Counted from the stretch's first letter, positions 19,213-28,685 are shown. The stretch is DNA of 52,382 nt from Pseudomonadota bacterium (GCA_029572955.1 JAKPQE010000031.1:1-52382), one strand, 5' to 3'. Notes: generated from the sequence alone by a model not told the origin. Numbers and translations: made by a program.

Positions 19213-20030
19213 TGCCGGTGTCGCCGCAGCTCGCCGACGGCATGATCACCGCCGCGCTCGCCGCCGGCCGGGCGATCATGGCGGTCTACGCCACCGACTT
19301 CGAGGCCCGCGACAAGAGCGACCGGACGCCGGTGACGGAGGCCGACGAGACGGCCGAGGCGATCATCCTCGAGCATCTCGCCCGGCTCGCGCCGGAGGTG
19401 CCGGTCATTGCCGAGGAGTCGGTCGCGGCCGGGCGCATCCCGGAGATCGGCAAGCGCTTCTTCCTCGTCGATCCGCTCGACGGCACGCGCGAATTCATCG
19501 GCCGGCGCGACGAGTTCACGGTCAACATCGCCCTCATCGAGGATGGCCGGCCGCTCGCCGGCGTCGTCTACGCCCCGGCGCTCGGGCGGCTCTTTGCCGG
19601 AACCGAGGGCGGCGCGGTCGAGTTCGAGATCGAGGATTTCCGGCTCGGCACCGCCCGGCCGATCGCCGTGGCACGGCCCGGCAGCCCGCTGCGCGTCGTC
19701 GCCAGCCGCTCGCACCGCACGGCCGAGACCGACCGCTTCATCGCCGAGTATCCGGGCGCCGAGACCGTGTCGGCCGGCTCGTCGCTGAAATTCTGCCTCG
19801 TCGCCAGCGGCGCCGCCGACCTTTATCCGCGCCTCGGGCGGACGATGGAATGGGATACCGCGGCCGGCCACGCCGTGCTCGCCGGCGCCGGCGGCATCGT
19901 CGTCAAGGCCGACGGATCGCCACTTGACTACGGCCGGGCCGAACAGGCAAACGAGACGCCGTTCGCCAATCCCTGGTTCTTCGCGGCGAGCGACAGCGCG
20001 CTGATCGAACCGGGCCGGGCGGTTCTCTAG
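19212..20030 (+). CDS. cysQ: 3'(2'),5'-bisphosphate nucleotidase CysQ
   Basis: A 272-residue member of the inositol-monophosphatase superfamily. CysQ removes the 3' phosphate from PAP, the by-product of PAPS use, or from PAPS. The metal-site motif [10 protein letters not shown] (near residue 90) and the C-terminal [10 protein letters not shown] are characteristic. The ATG shares one base with the der stop (TGATG), implying coupling. The gene 133 bases downstream encodes an APS kinase fusion, consistent with a sulfate-activation and recycling unit. HisN-like activity on other phosphates cannot be excluded. Confidence 0.9.
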   Translation: MPVSPQLADGMITAALAAGRAIMAVYATDFEARDKSDRTPVTEADETAEAIILEHLARLAPEVPVIAEESVAAGRIPEIGKRFFLVDPLDGTREFIGRRDEFTVNIALIEDGRPLAGVVYAPALGRLFAGTEGGAVEFEIEDFRLGTARPIAVARPGSPLRVVASRSHRTAETDRFIAEYPGAETVSAGSSLKFCLVASGAADLYPRLGRTMEWDTAAGHAVLAGAGGIVVKADGSPLDYGRAEQANETPFANPWFFAASDSALIEPGRAVL

Positions 20031-20163
20031 AAGCCGTTCGTTCCTTCGCGGGATCGACGAGCGGCCTCTGGTTTTTGTTCAGTCGCGTTGCCGATGGCGA
20101 ACCGGCCACCGCTTCGCCCGGAAACGCTCCAGCACCACGCGATCGGCTCGAGGAGCCGCTGCC

Positions 20164-21579
20164 ATGACCGACACCACGTCACCGACATCCGTTCCGGGAA
20201 AGCTGCTGATCGTTGCGAGCGATGCCGCGCTCGGCGAGACGGCGGCGGCCGAACTGCGCGGCGGCGCAGAGTTCGGCGACGCCGAAATCGCGATCGCGAC
20301 CACCGGCGACCGGCTTGATGCGGCGCTCGTCGCGGCCATCGCCGAGGCCGATGCCGTCGCCATCGTCACCGACGCGGCGCGCGGCTGCACCTTCGATCTC
20401 AGGACCGCGATGGTGGTCGCGGCAACCTCCGGGCTCGCGCGCCTCGTCGTCGCGGTCGGCCGGCTCGACCGACTGCCGCGGGCCGACGAGCGCTTCGAGG
20501 CGATCCGCGGCGACGTCCTCGCCTTCGAGGCCGGCTTTGCCGACGTCGACTTCCACGTCGTGCCGATCGGCGGCGCGGCGCTCGGCTGGGAATCGGTCGA
20601 CACGCTCGCCGGGGCGCTGGCGGTGCCGGCGCACGGCACCCCCGCCGCGCTCGCGCCGGATCATGCCGACCAGTTCTCGGCCCATGTCGTGTGGACGGGC
20701 GCAGCGCCGCTGCTGCCCGGCCGGCGCTACGACCTGACGATCGGCAGCCGCACCGTCGCGGCGACGGTCACCGACCTCCGGCACCGGCTCAACGTCTTCG
20801 ACCTCAGCCATCTCGCGGCGCGCCGGCTGCAGCAGGAGGACATCGGCCTCGTCAATCTTTCGACCGCCGAGGCGATCGATTTCGCCCCGGTCGGCGAGGA
20901 CCGGCCGATGGGGACGTTCCGCATCGCCGAGGCCGGCGGCGGCGCGACCCTCGCCTACGGCTTCATCCGCTTTGCCCTCAGACGCGCGACCAACCTCGCC
21001 TGGCAGGGGCTCGACGTCGACAAGGCGGCGCGACGCACGCTGATGGGCCAGCGCGCCTGCGTGCTCTGGTTCACCGGCCTTTCCGGCTCCGGCAAGTCGA
21101 CGGTCGCCAATCTCGTCGAAAAGCAGCTGCATGCCCGCGGCCGCTTCACCTACATCCTCGACGGCGACAATGTCCGCCACGGCCTCAACCGCGACCTCGG
21201 CTTCACCGAGGCCGACCGCGTGGAAAACATCCGGCGGGTCGGCGAGGTCGCCAAGCTCTTCGTCGATGCCGGGGTCATCGTGCTCGCCGCCTTCATCTCG
21301 CCGTTCCGGGCCGACCGGCGGATGGCGCGCGACCTCGTCGGCGATGGCGAGTTCCTCGAGATCTACATGGAAACGCCGCTCGACCTGTGCATCGCGCGCG
21401 ACCCGAAGGGGCTCTACAAGAAGGCGCTGGCCGGCCAGATCAAGAACTTCACCGGCCTCGATTCACCCTACGAGCCGCCGGAGCGCTGCGAGATCACGCT
21501 GGCGACCGCCGGGGCGAGCCCGGAAGAGCTGGCGAGCCGCGTCATCGCGCAACTGGAAGCGAGCGGCTATCTCGCCTGA
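20164..21579 (+). CDS. Adenylylsulfate kinase (CysC) fused to a degenerate CysN-like domain
   Basis: A 471-residue protein. The C-terminal part (about 290-471) is a complete APS kinase: P-loop GLSGSGKST (305-313), [26 protein letters not shown] and [13 protein letters not shown]. The N-terminal part resembles ATP-sulfurylase subunit CysN, but the GTPase has no P-loop. The segment [13 protein letters not shown] and the position of NKMD, here GRLD (near 99-102), mark the remnant. Residues 171-260 ([19 protein letters not shown] onward) match the CysN C-terminal barrel. Ordinary CysN-CysC (NodQ) proteins are about 630 residues. The kinase should make PAPS; the N-terminal role is unknown, and no cysD is adjacent. 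Confidence 0.9.
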   Translation: MTDTTSPTSVPGKLLIVASDAALGETAAAELRGGAEFGDAEIAIATTGDRLDAALVAAIAEADAVAIVTDAARGCTFDLRTAMVVAATSGLARLVVAVGRLDRLPRADERFEAIRGDVLAFEAGFADVDFHVVPIGGAALGWESVDTLAGALAVPAHGTPAALAPDHADQFSAHVVWTGAAPLLPGRRYDLTIGSRTVAATVTDLRHRLNVFDLSHLAARRLQQEDIGLVNLSTAEAIDFAPVGEDRPMGTFRIAEAGGGATLAYGFIRFALRRATNLAWQGLDVDKAARRTLMGQRACVLWFTGLSGSGKSTVANLVEKQLHARGRFTYILDGDNVRHGLNRDLGFTEADRVENIRRVGEVAKLFVDAGVIVLAAFISPFRADRRMARDLVGDGEFLEIYMETPLDLCIARDPKGLYKKALAGQIKNFTGLDSPYEPPERCEITLATAGASPEELASRVIAQLEASGYLA

Positions 21580-21593
21580 CCGGCCGACGCCGG

Positions 21594-22208
21594 TCACTCC
21601 ATCACGGCCGCCTTCAGGATGCAGACCATCGTCGCGTGGGCCGGCTCCTTGCCGATATTGCGGATGATGTGGAGGCCGTCGGAGCGGTAGCGCAGGGTCT
21701 CGCCGGGGCCGACCTCGTGGCGCTCGTCGTCGATCTCCACCTCGAGCGTTCCGGCGAGCACGCTGAGGCATTCTACCGAGCCGCGCTGATGGCCCTCGGA
21801 CTCCAGCATGCCGCCCGGCTCGGCGCGGAAATCGTACCACTGCAACCAGTCGACGGTCTTGATCCAGCCGATGATGGCGAGATGGCAGAGGCCGTCGTCG
21901 GAGACGAGGATCGGGGTATCGGCCTTGGTCACCTTCTCGACGAAGGGGCTTTCCTCGCCGACGCCGAGCACGCGGTCGATCGAGACGTCGAGCGCCTGGG
22001 CAAGGCGCCAGATCGTCGCCAGCGTCGGATTGGTCTCGTTGCGCTCGATCTGCGAGATGATCGACTTGGCAACGCCCGACTGCTCGGAAAGATCGGCGAG
22101 CGACAGGTTGTAGGCCTTGCGCAGGCGCTGGACCGTCTTGCCGAGCTGGCCCGACAGGGCGGCGACGCCATCCTCGACCTCGGTACCGCGAGAGGGCTTG
22201 TCGTTCAT
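21594..22208 (-). CDS. XRE-family regulator with C-terminal cupin domain
   Basis: A 204-residue regulator. Residues about 20-75 are a helix-turn-helix of the Cro/C1 type (LGKTVQRLRKAYNLSLADLSEQSGVAKSIISQIERNETNP holds the fold). Residues about 125-195 are a cupin (PGGMLESEGHQRGSVECLSVLAGTLEVEI and later GPGETLRYRSDG), which likely binds a small ligand. PuuR-like proteins share this layout, but the ligand is unknown. The ATG at 22208 was chosen because the frame upstream has no better start. The intergenic region ahead has an AT-rich CAAATCGTTTG element (partly palindromic) that may be an operator. The gene converges with the CysC fusion. Confidence 0.87.
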   Translation of the reverse strand: MNDKPSRGTEVEDGVAALSGQLGKTVQRLRKAYNLSLADLSEQSGVAKSIISQIERNETNPTLATIWRLAQALDVSIDRVLGVGEESPFVEKVTKADTPILVSDDGLCHLAIIGWIKTVDWLQWYDFRAEPGGMLESEGHQRGSVECLSVLAGTLEVEIDDERHEVGPGETLRYRSDGLHIIRNIGKEPAHATMVCILKAAVME

Positions 22209-22397
22209 TCGTTTTAGAGAACAAATCGTTTGATTGGACAAACGGACCCTACGCCGGGCCTGCCCGCCCGGCAAGGAAAATCCGCGTTCGCGGACCGCCC
22301 GTCGCCCGCCCTTCGGCGGTCCGGGGCGGCATTTTCTTGCAGTCGCCGTCTATTGCGGTATACCGGCCGGCAAGGACGTCCCGACAAAAGAGCCGAT

Positions 22398-23126
22398 ATG
22401 TTCAAGTTCCCCTCCAGCATGCGCAAGCGCTTCTTCCGCGCGCGCGACCGGGTGATCATCCGTCACACGCCCTACGGTGCCTATGTGCTCGACCCGCGCG
22501 ACCAGCTCGACCTCAACATGGCGGCGGGCCGGGTTCCCGAGCGCAACACCTTCGCCGAACTGCGGCGGCGGCTGGCCGAGGCGAAGCCGGACCTCTTCCT
22601 CGACATCGGCTCGAATTTCGGCCTCTACGCCGTTCTCGCCGGCACCATGGGTGTGAAGGAAATCCACGCCTTCGAGCCGGTGCGGCGCAAATTCGACCAG
22701 ATCTGCGGCTCGATCGCGGCCAACCGCTTCTCCGACCGGGCGCGGGCGCACCACATGGCGCTCGGCGAGGAGGAAGGCGTCGCCATCATGCATCTCGTGC
22801 CGGGCCTCTCGGCCGTCTCGCGCTTCGAGGATGCGACCGAGGGTGCCGTCTGGGATTTCACCGAGCGTCAGGAGGTCCGCGTCGCCGCGCTCGACGACCT
22901 CTTCGACTGGTCGGGACGGCGCGCCTTCGTCAAGATCGACGTCGAGGGCGCCGAGAGCATGGTCCTCACCGGCATGGAAAAGTTCCTGCAGAACAACGTC
23001 GTCGACATGCAGATCGAGGTGTTCCCGCAGAACCGCGACCATGTCTACGCGCTGATGGAACGGTTCGGCTACGGAAAGACCGGCCAGGTCGCCGACGACC
23101 ACTATTTCGCCTCGCCGAAGCGCTGA
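22398..23126 (+). CDS. FkbM-family methyltransferase
   Basis: A 242-residue SAM-dependent methyltransferase of the FkbM family, which acts on sugars, polysaccharides or natural products. The SAM motif I is FLDIGSNFGLYAVLAG (near residues 67-82), motif II is IHAFEPV and the later FVKIDVEGAES is diagnostic of the family. The start ATG at 22398 follows AAAAGAG and gives the usual length. It is next to the XRE-cupin regulator (divergent) and no glycan gene is adjacent, so the acceptor is unknown. Confidence 0.88.
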   Translation: MFKFPSSMRKRFFRARDRVIIRHTPYGAYVLDPRDQLDLNMAAGRVPERNTFAELRRRLAEAKPDLFLDIGSNFGLYAVLAGTMGVKEIHAFEPVRRKFDQICGSIAANRFSDRARAHHMALGEEEGVAIMHLVPGLSAVSRFEDATEGAVWDFTERQEVRVAALDDLFDWSGRRAFVKIDVEGAESMVLTGMEKFLQNNVVDMQIEVFPQNRDHVYALMERFGYGKTGQVADDHYFASPKR

Positions 23127-23258
23127 GCCGGCTCACCTCGACAACCCGCCGGGCGGCCTTCGGGGCTGCCGCGGTCAGTATTTCCCGGCAAAAACCGCAG
23201 CCTGCGGCGCCTCTTCGCGTCGATGTGAATTGAAATGTAATTCTTTCGTGGTCAAACT

Positions 23259-23298
23259 TTGCCTCTCAAAAAGGGGAAAACGGACTGAGAGGCAACGG
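23259..23298 (+). promoter_or_regulatory. Hairpin able to mask the ribosome-binding site of the first L,D-transpeptidase
   Basis: Perfect 10-base arms TTGCCTCTCA (23259-23268) and TGAGAGGCAA (23286-23295) flank a 17-base loop. The right arm contains GAGAGG, the only candidate ribosome-binding site, 3 bases before the ATG at 23299. Folding would hide it. An upstream AT-rich promoter-like region contains GAATT/AATTC inverted arms (23227-23243). The structure is seen; regulation is inference. Confidence 0.5.
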
Positions 23299-23724
23299 AT
23301 GACTGCTACCAGACTCATTACTTCGGCGATCCTGATGCTGTGCCTTGGCACTCTCGCCGCCAGGGCCGACATCGTCGCCAAGATCGATCTGTCGTCGCAG
23401 CGCATGAACGTCTATGTCAACGGCGCTGCCAAATACACTTGGCCCGTCTCGACGGCGCGCCGCGGCTACCGCACGCCGGTCGGGACCTTCCGGCCGCAGT
23501 CGCTGCAGCGGATGCACTATTCCAAGAAGTACCACAACTCGCCGATGCCCCATTCGATCTTCTTCCGCGGCGGCTATGCCATTCACGGCACCGGCGCGGT
23601 GAAGTCGCTCGGCCGGCCGGCGAGCCATGGCTGCGTCCGCCTGCATCCGGCCAATGCGGCGACGCTCTACAGCCTCGTCCAGAACCACGGGCCGCGGAAC
23701 ACCCGCATCGTCATCACGCGATAG
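23299..23724 (+). CDS. L,D-transpeptidase (YkuD family), first copy
   Basis: A 141-residue periplasmic enzyme with a signal peptide (MTATRLITSAILMLCLGTL, cleavage after ARA). The YkuD catalytic motif is ASHGCVRLHPA, with the catalytic Cys in HGCVR and the conserved IHGTGAVKSLG upstream. The family forms 3-3 cross-links in peptidoglycan or attaches proteins to it. The ATG at 23299 matches the signal peptide. A second copy of the same length lies 69 bases downstream. Confidence 0.9.
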   Translation: MTATRLITSAILMLCLGTLAARADIVAKIDLSSQRMNVYVNGAAKYTWPVSTARRGYRTPVGTFRPQSLQRMHYSKKYHNSPMPHSIFFRGGYAIHGTGAVKSLGRPASHGCVRLHPANAATLYSLVQNHGPRNTRIVITR

Positions 23725-23740
23725 CTGCCGACAAGCGGCA

Positions 23741-23764
23741 CGGCGACCGCCGAGGCGGTTGCCG
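23741..23764 (+). other. Hairpin between the two transpeptidase genes
   Basis: An 11-bp stem CGGCGACCGCC/GGCGGTTGCCG with one G-U pair and a 2-base loop lies 16 bases after the first gene. No T-run follows, so it may protect the first mRNA rather than end it. Confidence 0.4.
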
Positions 23765-23793
23765 CGCCCGGCGGGACGCGTTAGAGCATTGCC

Positions 23794-24219
23794 ATGCTCA
23801 TGCGGTGTGTTCTCGCCCTCTTCGTCCTTCTCGCCTGGCTCGCGCCTGCGCGTGCCGAGGCGGAGGTGATCGTGCGCATCGACCTCTCCGACCAGCTGAT
23901 GACGGTCTATGTCGACAACCGGCTGATGCACGAGTGGCCGGTCTCGACGGCGCGGCGCGGCTATCGCACCCCCGTCGGCACCTATCGGCCGATCCGCCTC
24001 GAGCGCTACTGGCGCTCGCGCAAATACGACAATGCGCCGATGCCCTGGTCGGTGTTCTTCCACGGCGGCTATGCCATCCACGGCACGACCGCGATCAAGC
24101 AGCTCGGGCGGCCGGCAAGTCACGGCTGCGTGCGGCTCCATCCCGACAATGCCCGGACGCTGTTCGAGACGATCGTCGAAAACGGCAAGGCCAACACCAT
24201 CATCGCCGTGGTGCGCTGA
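23794..24219 (+). CDS. L,D-transpeptidase (YkuD family), second copy
   Basis: A 141-residue paralogue of the gene upstream, with a signal peptide (MLMRCVLALFVLLAWLAPARA). It shares WPVSTARRGYRTPVGT, GGYAIHGT and the catalytic SHGCVRLHP with the first copy, while the region near residue 70 differs (LERYWRSRKYDNAPMPWS). The equal length and side-by-side position point to a local duplication. Both are minimal YkuD domains without LysM or peptidoglycan-binding parts. Confidence 0.9.
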   Translation: MLMRCVLALFVLLAWLAPARAEAEVIVRIDLSDQLMTVYVDNRLMHEWPVSTARRGYRTPVGTYRPIRLERYWRSRKYDNAPMPWSVFFHGGYAIHGTTAIKQLGRPASHGCVRLHPDNARTLFETIVENGKANTIIAVVR

Positions 24220-24356
24220 CGCTCCCGCGAAATCGCCGGCCGCGACCGAACCTCCTTGATTAGATCGGGCGACCGGGGGACGATCGCCCTGTCCGCGCGC
24301 CCGAGGGCTGTCCCGGGCCGATGACCGCCCGACCACCGGCAGGCCGGAGACCCGCG

Positions 24357-25097
24357 ATGTCCGCACAGCAACTCCTCGACGATATCCTCGCCAGCCACGG
24401 CGGCCGCGAGCGCTGGCAATCGGTCACGGCAATCGACGCGTCGCTGTCGTCCGGCGGGTTCGCCTTCACGAGCCATTGCCAGCCGACGGCGCTGCGCAAC
24501 CTGACGATCCACCTCGCCCCGCACGAGCGCCGCGTCGTATTCGGCAATTTCGGCGGGCCCGGCGGAAGCGGGCATTTCGCGCCGGACCGGGTCGCCATTC
24601 ACGACGCGGACGGCAGGCTGGTCGCCGAGCGGCACGATCCGCGCCGCAGTTTCGCCAGGCCGATCAAGAACATCGCCTGGGACAGGCTCGACATCCTCTA
24701 TTTCGCCGGCTACGCCATCTGGAACTATCTCTGGTTTCCCGGCCTCCTCGACGAGCCGGACGTCACCGTGTCGCTGCCGAAAGCCGGCGATGCGGGCAGC
24801 GGCCTGCGGCTCGCCGCCGAATTCGCGCCCTCGGCGCCGACCCATTCGGCCCGCCAGCTCTACCATTTCGACGACCAGTTGCTGCTCACCCGGCACGACT
24901 ATACCGCCGACGTCATCGGCGGCTGGGCAACGGCGGCCAACTGCGTTCTCGCCTCCGAAATCGTCAGCGGCTTGCGCTTCTACACCCGGCGCAAGGTCTT
25001 TCCGCGCATGGGTCCGCGGCAGACCGTATTGCCGCTGCCGCTCCTCGTCTGGATCGAGATCGACGATCTCGCCGTCACCTTCGCGGCCGGCGGCTGA
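24357..25097 (+). CDS. Conserved hypothetical protein
   Basis: A 246-residue protein with no signal peptide or membrane helix. The sequence LLDDILASHGGRERWQSVTAIDASLSSGG at the N-terminus and the later THSARQLYHFDDQLLLTRHDYTADVIGG read like a conserved family of unknown function, possibly with a LolA-like lipid-binding beta fold. The ATG at 24357 has a GGAGA upstream; an earlier in-frame ATG (24321) lacks one. It converges on the Usp-like gene with a 26-base gap. I do not recognise a function. Confidence 0.7.
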   Translation: MSAQQLLDDILASHGGRERWQSVTAIDASLSSGGFAFTSHCQPTALRNLTIHLAPHERRVVFGNFGGPGGSGHFAPDRVAIHDADGRLVAERHDPRRSFARPIKNIAWDRLDILYFAGYAIWNYLWFPGLLDEPDVTVSLPKAGDAGSGLRLAAEFAPSAPTHSARQLYHFDDQLLLTRHDYTADVIGGWATAANCVLASEIVSGLRFYTRRKVFPRMGPRQTVLPLPLLVWIEIDDLAVTFAAGG

Positions 25098-25123
25098 GCG
25101 CCCTGCCGCAACGCCGTGCCCGA

Positions 25124-25825
25124 TCAGGCCGGCGCGGGCGCACTGTCGGCGCCGATGACGAAGACCGGCGCCCGGGCGGCCTCGACGAGGCGGCGCAGTT
25201 CGGCCTCGCCGCGCAAGGGTCCGGCGGTCAGATCGGCGACGACGGCGGCGGCGCTCGCCCGGCTGATCCGGTCGAGGAGGGTCGTGACATCCGCGGGCGT
25301 CGGCGCCGGACTCGACAGCGGCACGACGCTCGTTGCGAGCGCACCGGCGACGGTTTCGGCGAGCATGCGCGCCGGCGAGGCGGCACCGGCCGGCGGTTCG
25401 AGGAGGATGACGCGGCCGCCGTGGCGATGGACCCGGCACTGGCCGACGACGAGAAGGTCCCATTCCCGGGCGGCGGCGAAGAGACCGGCGACGAGCTCGC
25501 CGGCGCGGCGCTCGAACGACCATCTGAGGGTGTGCGCCTCGGCGAGCCGGGCAAGGCGCGTCTCGAAGGCACGGGCCTGGCTGGCGACGACGAGACCGAA
25601 ATCGCGCGCCGAGGGCGCGACGACGACGGCACCCGAGGTCGCGACGATGCGCCGGCCGGGACCGCCGACGAGCGCGGCGACGGTCGTATCCTCCATCATC
25701 AGGCCGCCGAGGTCGGCGACGAGCGGCCCGACGATGCGCTCGGCGATGCGCAGCGCGCTCTCGGCATCGGCAAAGCTCGCCGCGCCGATCAGGATCCGCC
25801 GCAGGGTGCGCTCCGCCTCGCTCAT
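25124..25825 (-). CDS. Usp-like protein coupled to the Lon-type protease
   Basis: A 233-residue protein resembling tandem universal-stress-protein folds. The N-terminal ERTLRRILIGAASFADAESALRIAERI suggests a Rossmann-like start, and EWDLLVVGQCRVHRHGGRVILLEPPAG is like the Usp ATP loop but degenerate. The C-terminal LVEAARAPVFVIGAD could be the last strand. It overlaps the stop of the protease by ATGA (25822-25825), so it is translated with it. Usp membership is tentative. Confidence 0.6.
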   Translation of the reverse strand: MSEAERTLRRILIGAASFADAESALRIAERIVGPLVADLGGLMMEDTTVAALVGGPGRRIVATSGAVVVAPSARDFGLVVASQARAFETRLARLAEAHTLRWSFERRAGELVAGLFAAAREWDLLVVGQCRVHRHGGRVILLEPPAGAASPARMLAETVAGALATSVVPLSSPAPTPADVTTLLDRISRASAAAVVADLTAGPLRGEAELRRLVEAARAPVFVIGADSAPAPA

Positions 25826-28266
25826 ACGCCCGTCCGATCCTTGCCGCCCTCGCCATCGCGCGCGAAGCGCCGGCGCATTTCGGCAAATTCCCTGAGCCGT
25901 GCCTCGACCCGGCCATTGACGCTTTCCGCCGGGAAGGCGCCGTCGGCGGCGCGGCGGCCGGCCGCGACGCCGGTCAGGATCTCGATGCCCTCGTCGATAG
26001 TCTCGACCGCGATGACGCGGAACCTGCCCTCGGCGGCGGCCGCGACGATATCGGGACGCAGCATCAGGTGGTCGACATTGGCCTTCGGGATCAGCACCCC
26101 CTGCCCGCCGGTCAACCCGCGACGCAGGCAGGCATCATAGAAACCCTCGATCTTCTCGTTGACGCCGCCGATCGCCTGCACCTCGCCGAGCTGGTTGACC
26201 GAGCCGGTGACCGCGAAGCCCTGGGCGATCGGCAGCTCGGCGAGCGCCGAGAGCAGCACGTAGAGCTCGGCCGAGGAAGCGCTGTCGCCGTCGACGCCGC
26301 CGTAGTTCTGCTCGAAGACGAGGCTCGCCTGCATCGAGAACGGCACGTCGGGGGCGTAGGTCGCGGCGAGATAGCCCGAGAGGATCAGCACGCCCTTGGA
26401 ATGGAGCGGCCCGCCGAGCTCCACCTCGCGCTCGATGTCGATCAGCTTGCCCGATCCCATGCGCACCCGCGCGGTGATGCGCGAGGGCTGGCCGAAGCGG
26501 TATCGGCCGAGGCCGACGACGGAAAGGCCGTTGACCTGGCCGACCTTCTCGCCGTCGGTGTCGATGAGGATGGTGCGCCGGGCGATCGCCTCCTGCAGGC
26601 GGTCGCGGACGCGGGCGGCGCGGCGATCGGCCTCGCGCACCGCACGCTCGACATCGTCGGCCTCGATCAGCCCGTGGCCGTTGCCGCCGGCATAGTGGTC
26701 GGCCTCGCGGATGAGATCGGTGAGGTCGCCGAGATGAAGGCTCAGCTTCTTGCTGTCCCCGGCAAGGCGGATCGCCTCGTCGAGGACGCGGGCGACGCCG
26801 CCGGCCGAGAGATGGCGCAGGCCGTCACGCCGTGCCTGGGCGGCGATCAGCCGGGCGAGCAGCATCAACGATTCCGGCGAGCGGTCGATCTCGTCCTCGA
26901 AATCGGCCTGGAGCTTGAAGAGGTCGAGGAAATCGGGCTCGAGCAGCGTCAGCAGCGTGTGGAGCAGCCGGTCGCCGATCAGGATGACGCGCACCTCGAG
27001 CGGGATCGGATCGGGCTGCAGCGAGGTCGTCGAGACGAGGCTGAAGCGTTCGGCGAGCGAGGTGATGGTGATCGACTGGTGGGTGAGGCAGCGCTTCAGC
27101 GCGTCCCAGGCATAGGGCTCGGCGAGCAGGCGGCTGGCATCGAGCACGAGGAAGCCGCCATTGGCGCGGTGGAGCGCGCCGGGCTTGATCATGGTGAAAT
27201 TGGTGACGAGCGTGCCCATCTGCGAGGCGTGCTCGATGCGCCCGGTCAGGTGGTCGAGCGTCGGCAGTTCCTCGACCTCGAGCGGCGCCCCATTGGCGCC
27301 CTGGCGCGATACCATGACGTTGACGACGTAGCGGCCGAAGGCCTCGTCGGCATGCGACTTGCGGATCGCCTCGGGGAACGGGCCGCCATTGCCTTCGCCG
27401 CGCGCGGCAAGGAACAGCTCGGCATTCTCGATCATGTCGCGGCGCACTTCGGCGAGGTAGGCGCGGACCGCCTCGATCGCGGAGAACTGCGCGACGAGAT
27501 CGTCGACGCGGGCCGAGACGGCGCGCTCGGCCATCGACGCGTTGAGGCCCTCGATGCGACCGCGCAGCTCCTTGTCGAGCTTCGGTGCCTGGCGCAGCAC
27601 GTCGGCGAGCCCCTCCTGCAGGCGCTCGATCCTCGTATCGATCTCCTGCTGCTCGGCCTCGGAGAGGGTGTTGTAGACGTCCGGCTTGACGATCTCGCCG
27701 TTTCGTACCGCCGCCAGCATGAAGCCCATCGGCGTGCGCAGCAGGGCGACGTTCTCGGCCTTCGCCTTCTCGACGAAATCGGCCATCGCACCCTCGTGGC
27801 GCTGGCCGAATTCCTCGTCGAGGGCGCGGCGCTGGCTCTGGTATTCGTCGCTCTCGAAAAGCGCCGGGATCTCGACGGCGAGGTCGTCGACGAGACCCTG
27901 CATCGCCGTCTTCAGCGTCTGGCCGACGCCCGGCGGCAGGCGCATGGCGCGCGGCCGGTCGGGCGCCTCGAAATTGTTCACATAGGCCCAGTCGTCGGGC
28001 ACCGGCATGGTCTCGGCCTGGCGGCGGACGAGGCCGTCGACCGCCCAGTGGCGGCCGCTGCCGGTCGGTCCGAGCACGTAGAGATTGAAATCGCGATGCG
28101 GGATCTCGACGGCGAGCCGGATGGCATCGACCGCGCGCTCCTGGCCGATCAGGTGGTCGAGCCCGTCGAGCTCCTCGCTGGAACGGAAAGAGAAAGCCGA
28201 CGGATCGCAGCCCGGGCGCAGGAGATGCGGGGCAAGCCCGCCCTCGTCGCGGGAACGTGACGCCAT
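25822..28266 (-). CDS. ATP-dependent protease of the LonB-like (AAA + Lon C-terminal) type
   Basis: An 814-residue protein. The N-terminal AAA part has Walker A-like LGPTGSGRHWA (about residues 66-76). A central helical region follows (EEFGQRHEGAMADFVEKA). The C-terminal Lon-type proteolytic domain has the catalytic serine in DGDSASSAEL and lysine in GGVNEKIEG. Related proteins are the LonB-like YcbZ group, which degrade abnormal proteins. The Usp-like gene downstream is coupled by ATGA. The AAA Walker B is less clear, so ATPase activity should be tested. Start is the ATG at 28266. Confidence 0.85.
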   Translation of the reverse strand: MASRSRDEGGLAPHLLRPGCDPSAFSFRSSEELDGLDHLIGQERAVDAIRLAVEIPHRDFNLYVLGPTGSGRHWAVDGLVRRQAETMPVPDDWAYVNNFEAPDRPRAMRLPPGVGQTLKTAMQGLVDDLAVEIPALFESDEYQSQRRALDEEFGQRHEGAMADFVEKAKAENVALLRTPMGFMLAAVRNGEIVKPDVYNTLSEAEQQEIDTRIERLQEGLADVLRQAPKLDKELRGRIEGLNASMAERAVSARVDDLVAQFSAIEAVRAYLAEVRRDMIENAELFLAARGEGNGGPFPEAIRKSHADEAFGRYVVNVMVSRQGANGAPLEVEELPTLDHLTGRIEHASQMGTLVTNFTMIKPGALHRANGGFLVLDASRLLAEPYAWDALKRCLTHQSITITSLAERFSLVSTTSLQPDPIPLEVRVILIGDRLLHTLLTLLEPDFLDLFKLQADFEDEIDRSPESLMLLARLIAAQARRDGLRHLSAGGVARVLDEAIRLAGDSKKLSLHLGDLTDLIREADHYAGGNGHGLIEADDVERAVREADRRAARVRDRLQEAIARRTILIDTDGEKVGQVNGLSVVGLGRYRFGQPSRITARVRMGSGKLIDIEREVELGGPLHSKGVLILSGYLAATYAPDVPFSMQASLVFEQNYGGVDGDSASSAELYVLLSALAELPIAQGFAVTGSVNQLGEVQAIGGVNEKIEGFYDACLRRGLTGGQGVLIPKANVDHLMLRPDIVAAAAEGRFRVIAVETIDEGIEILTGVAAGRRAADGAFPAESVNGRVEARLREFAEMRRRFARDGEGGKDRTGV

Positions 28267-28685
28267 GAAATCACCCCCGTTGGTCTCGGATCAGCCTCGG
28301 ACGGACCCGGCTCGCCTTCAATGACATCGCTCTCATGGGAGAAGTCTAGCGCGGCCCGGGGGCGTTGGGGAGCGCGGCGCGGCGACCGCAGACGTGACCC
28401 ATTGCCGTCGGCGCATCGGCGACGGGCAAATGCCGTGGTTGAACGCTTTTTCCGGCCCATCCAGAGCGCTCACCGACCGAACCCAATCGTTCGGTCGATA
28501 AGAAATCGCTTCAGATTCAATTAGCTGGAGAAAAATCTCGCCGAAAAGTCGATCAACTCTTTCGAATTTGCTCTAGTGTGGCGTGCGTCAGCCACGGCCC
28601 GAGACCCTGCGCCACCGATTGCAGGGAGGAAGACCGGCGCGAATCCTCGCAATAACCCCGCTCCTCCAGTTTGTCATGCGCCGCC
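28267..28685. other. Divergent intergenic region with an inverted repeat
   Basis: A 419-base gap between the divergent protease (minus) and membrane-protein (plus) genes. It has lower GC than its surroundings near 28490-28570. A perfect 9-base inverted repeat CGACCGAAC/GTTCGGTCG with a 6-base loop lies at 28474-28497. No credible coding region is seen. It may be an operator or hairpin shared by the divergent promoters. Confidence 0.5.

Noticed and set aside
26068-28260. Long plus-strand ORF of 730 residues opposite the Lon-like protease
   Set aside because: It lies antisense to a clear protease gene and has a repetitive Asp/Glu/Arg/Leu composition typical of high-GC shadow frames.
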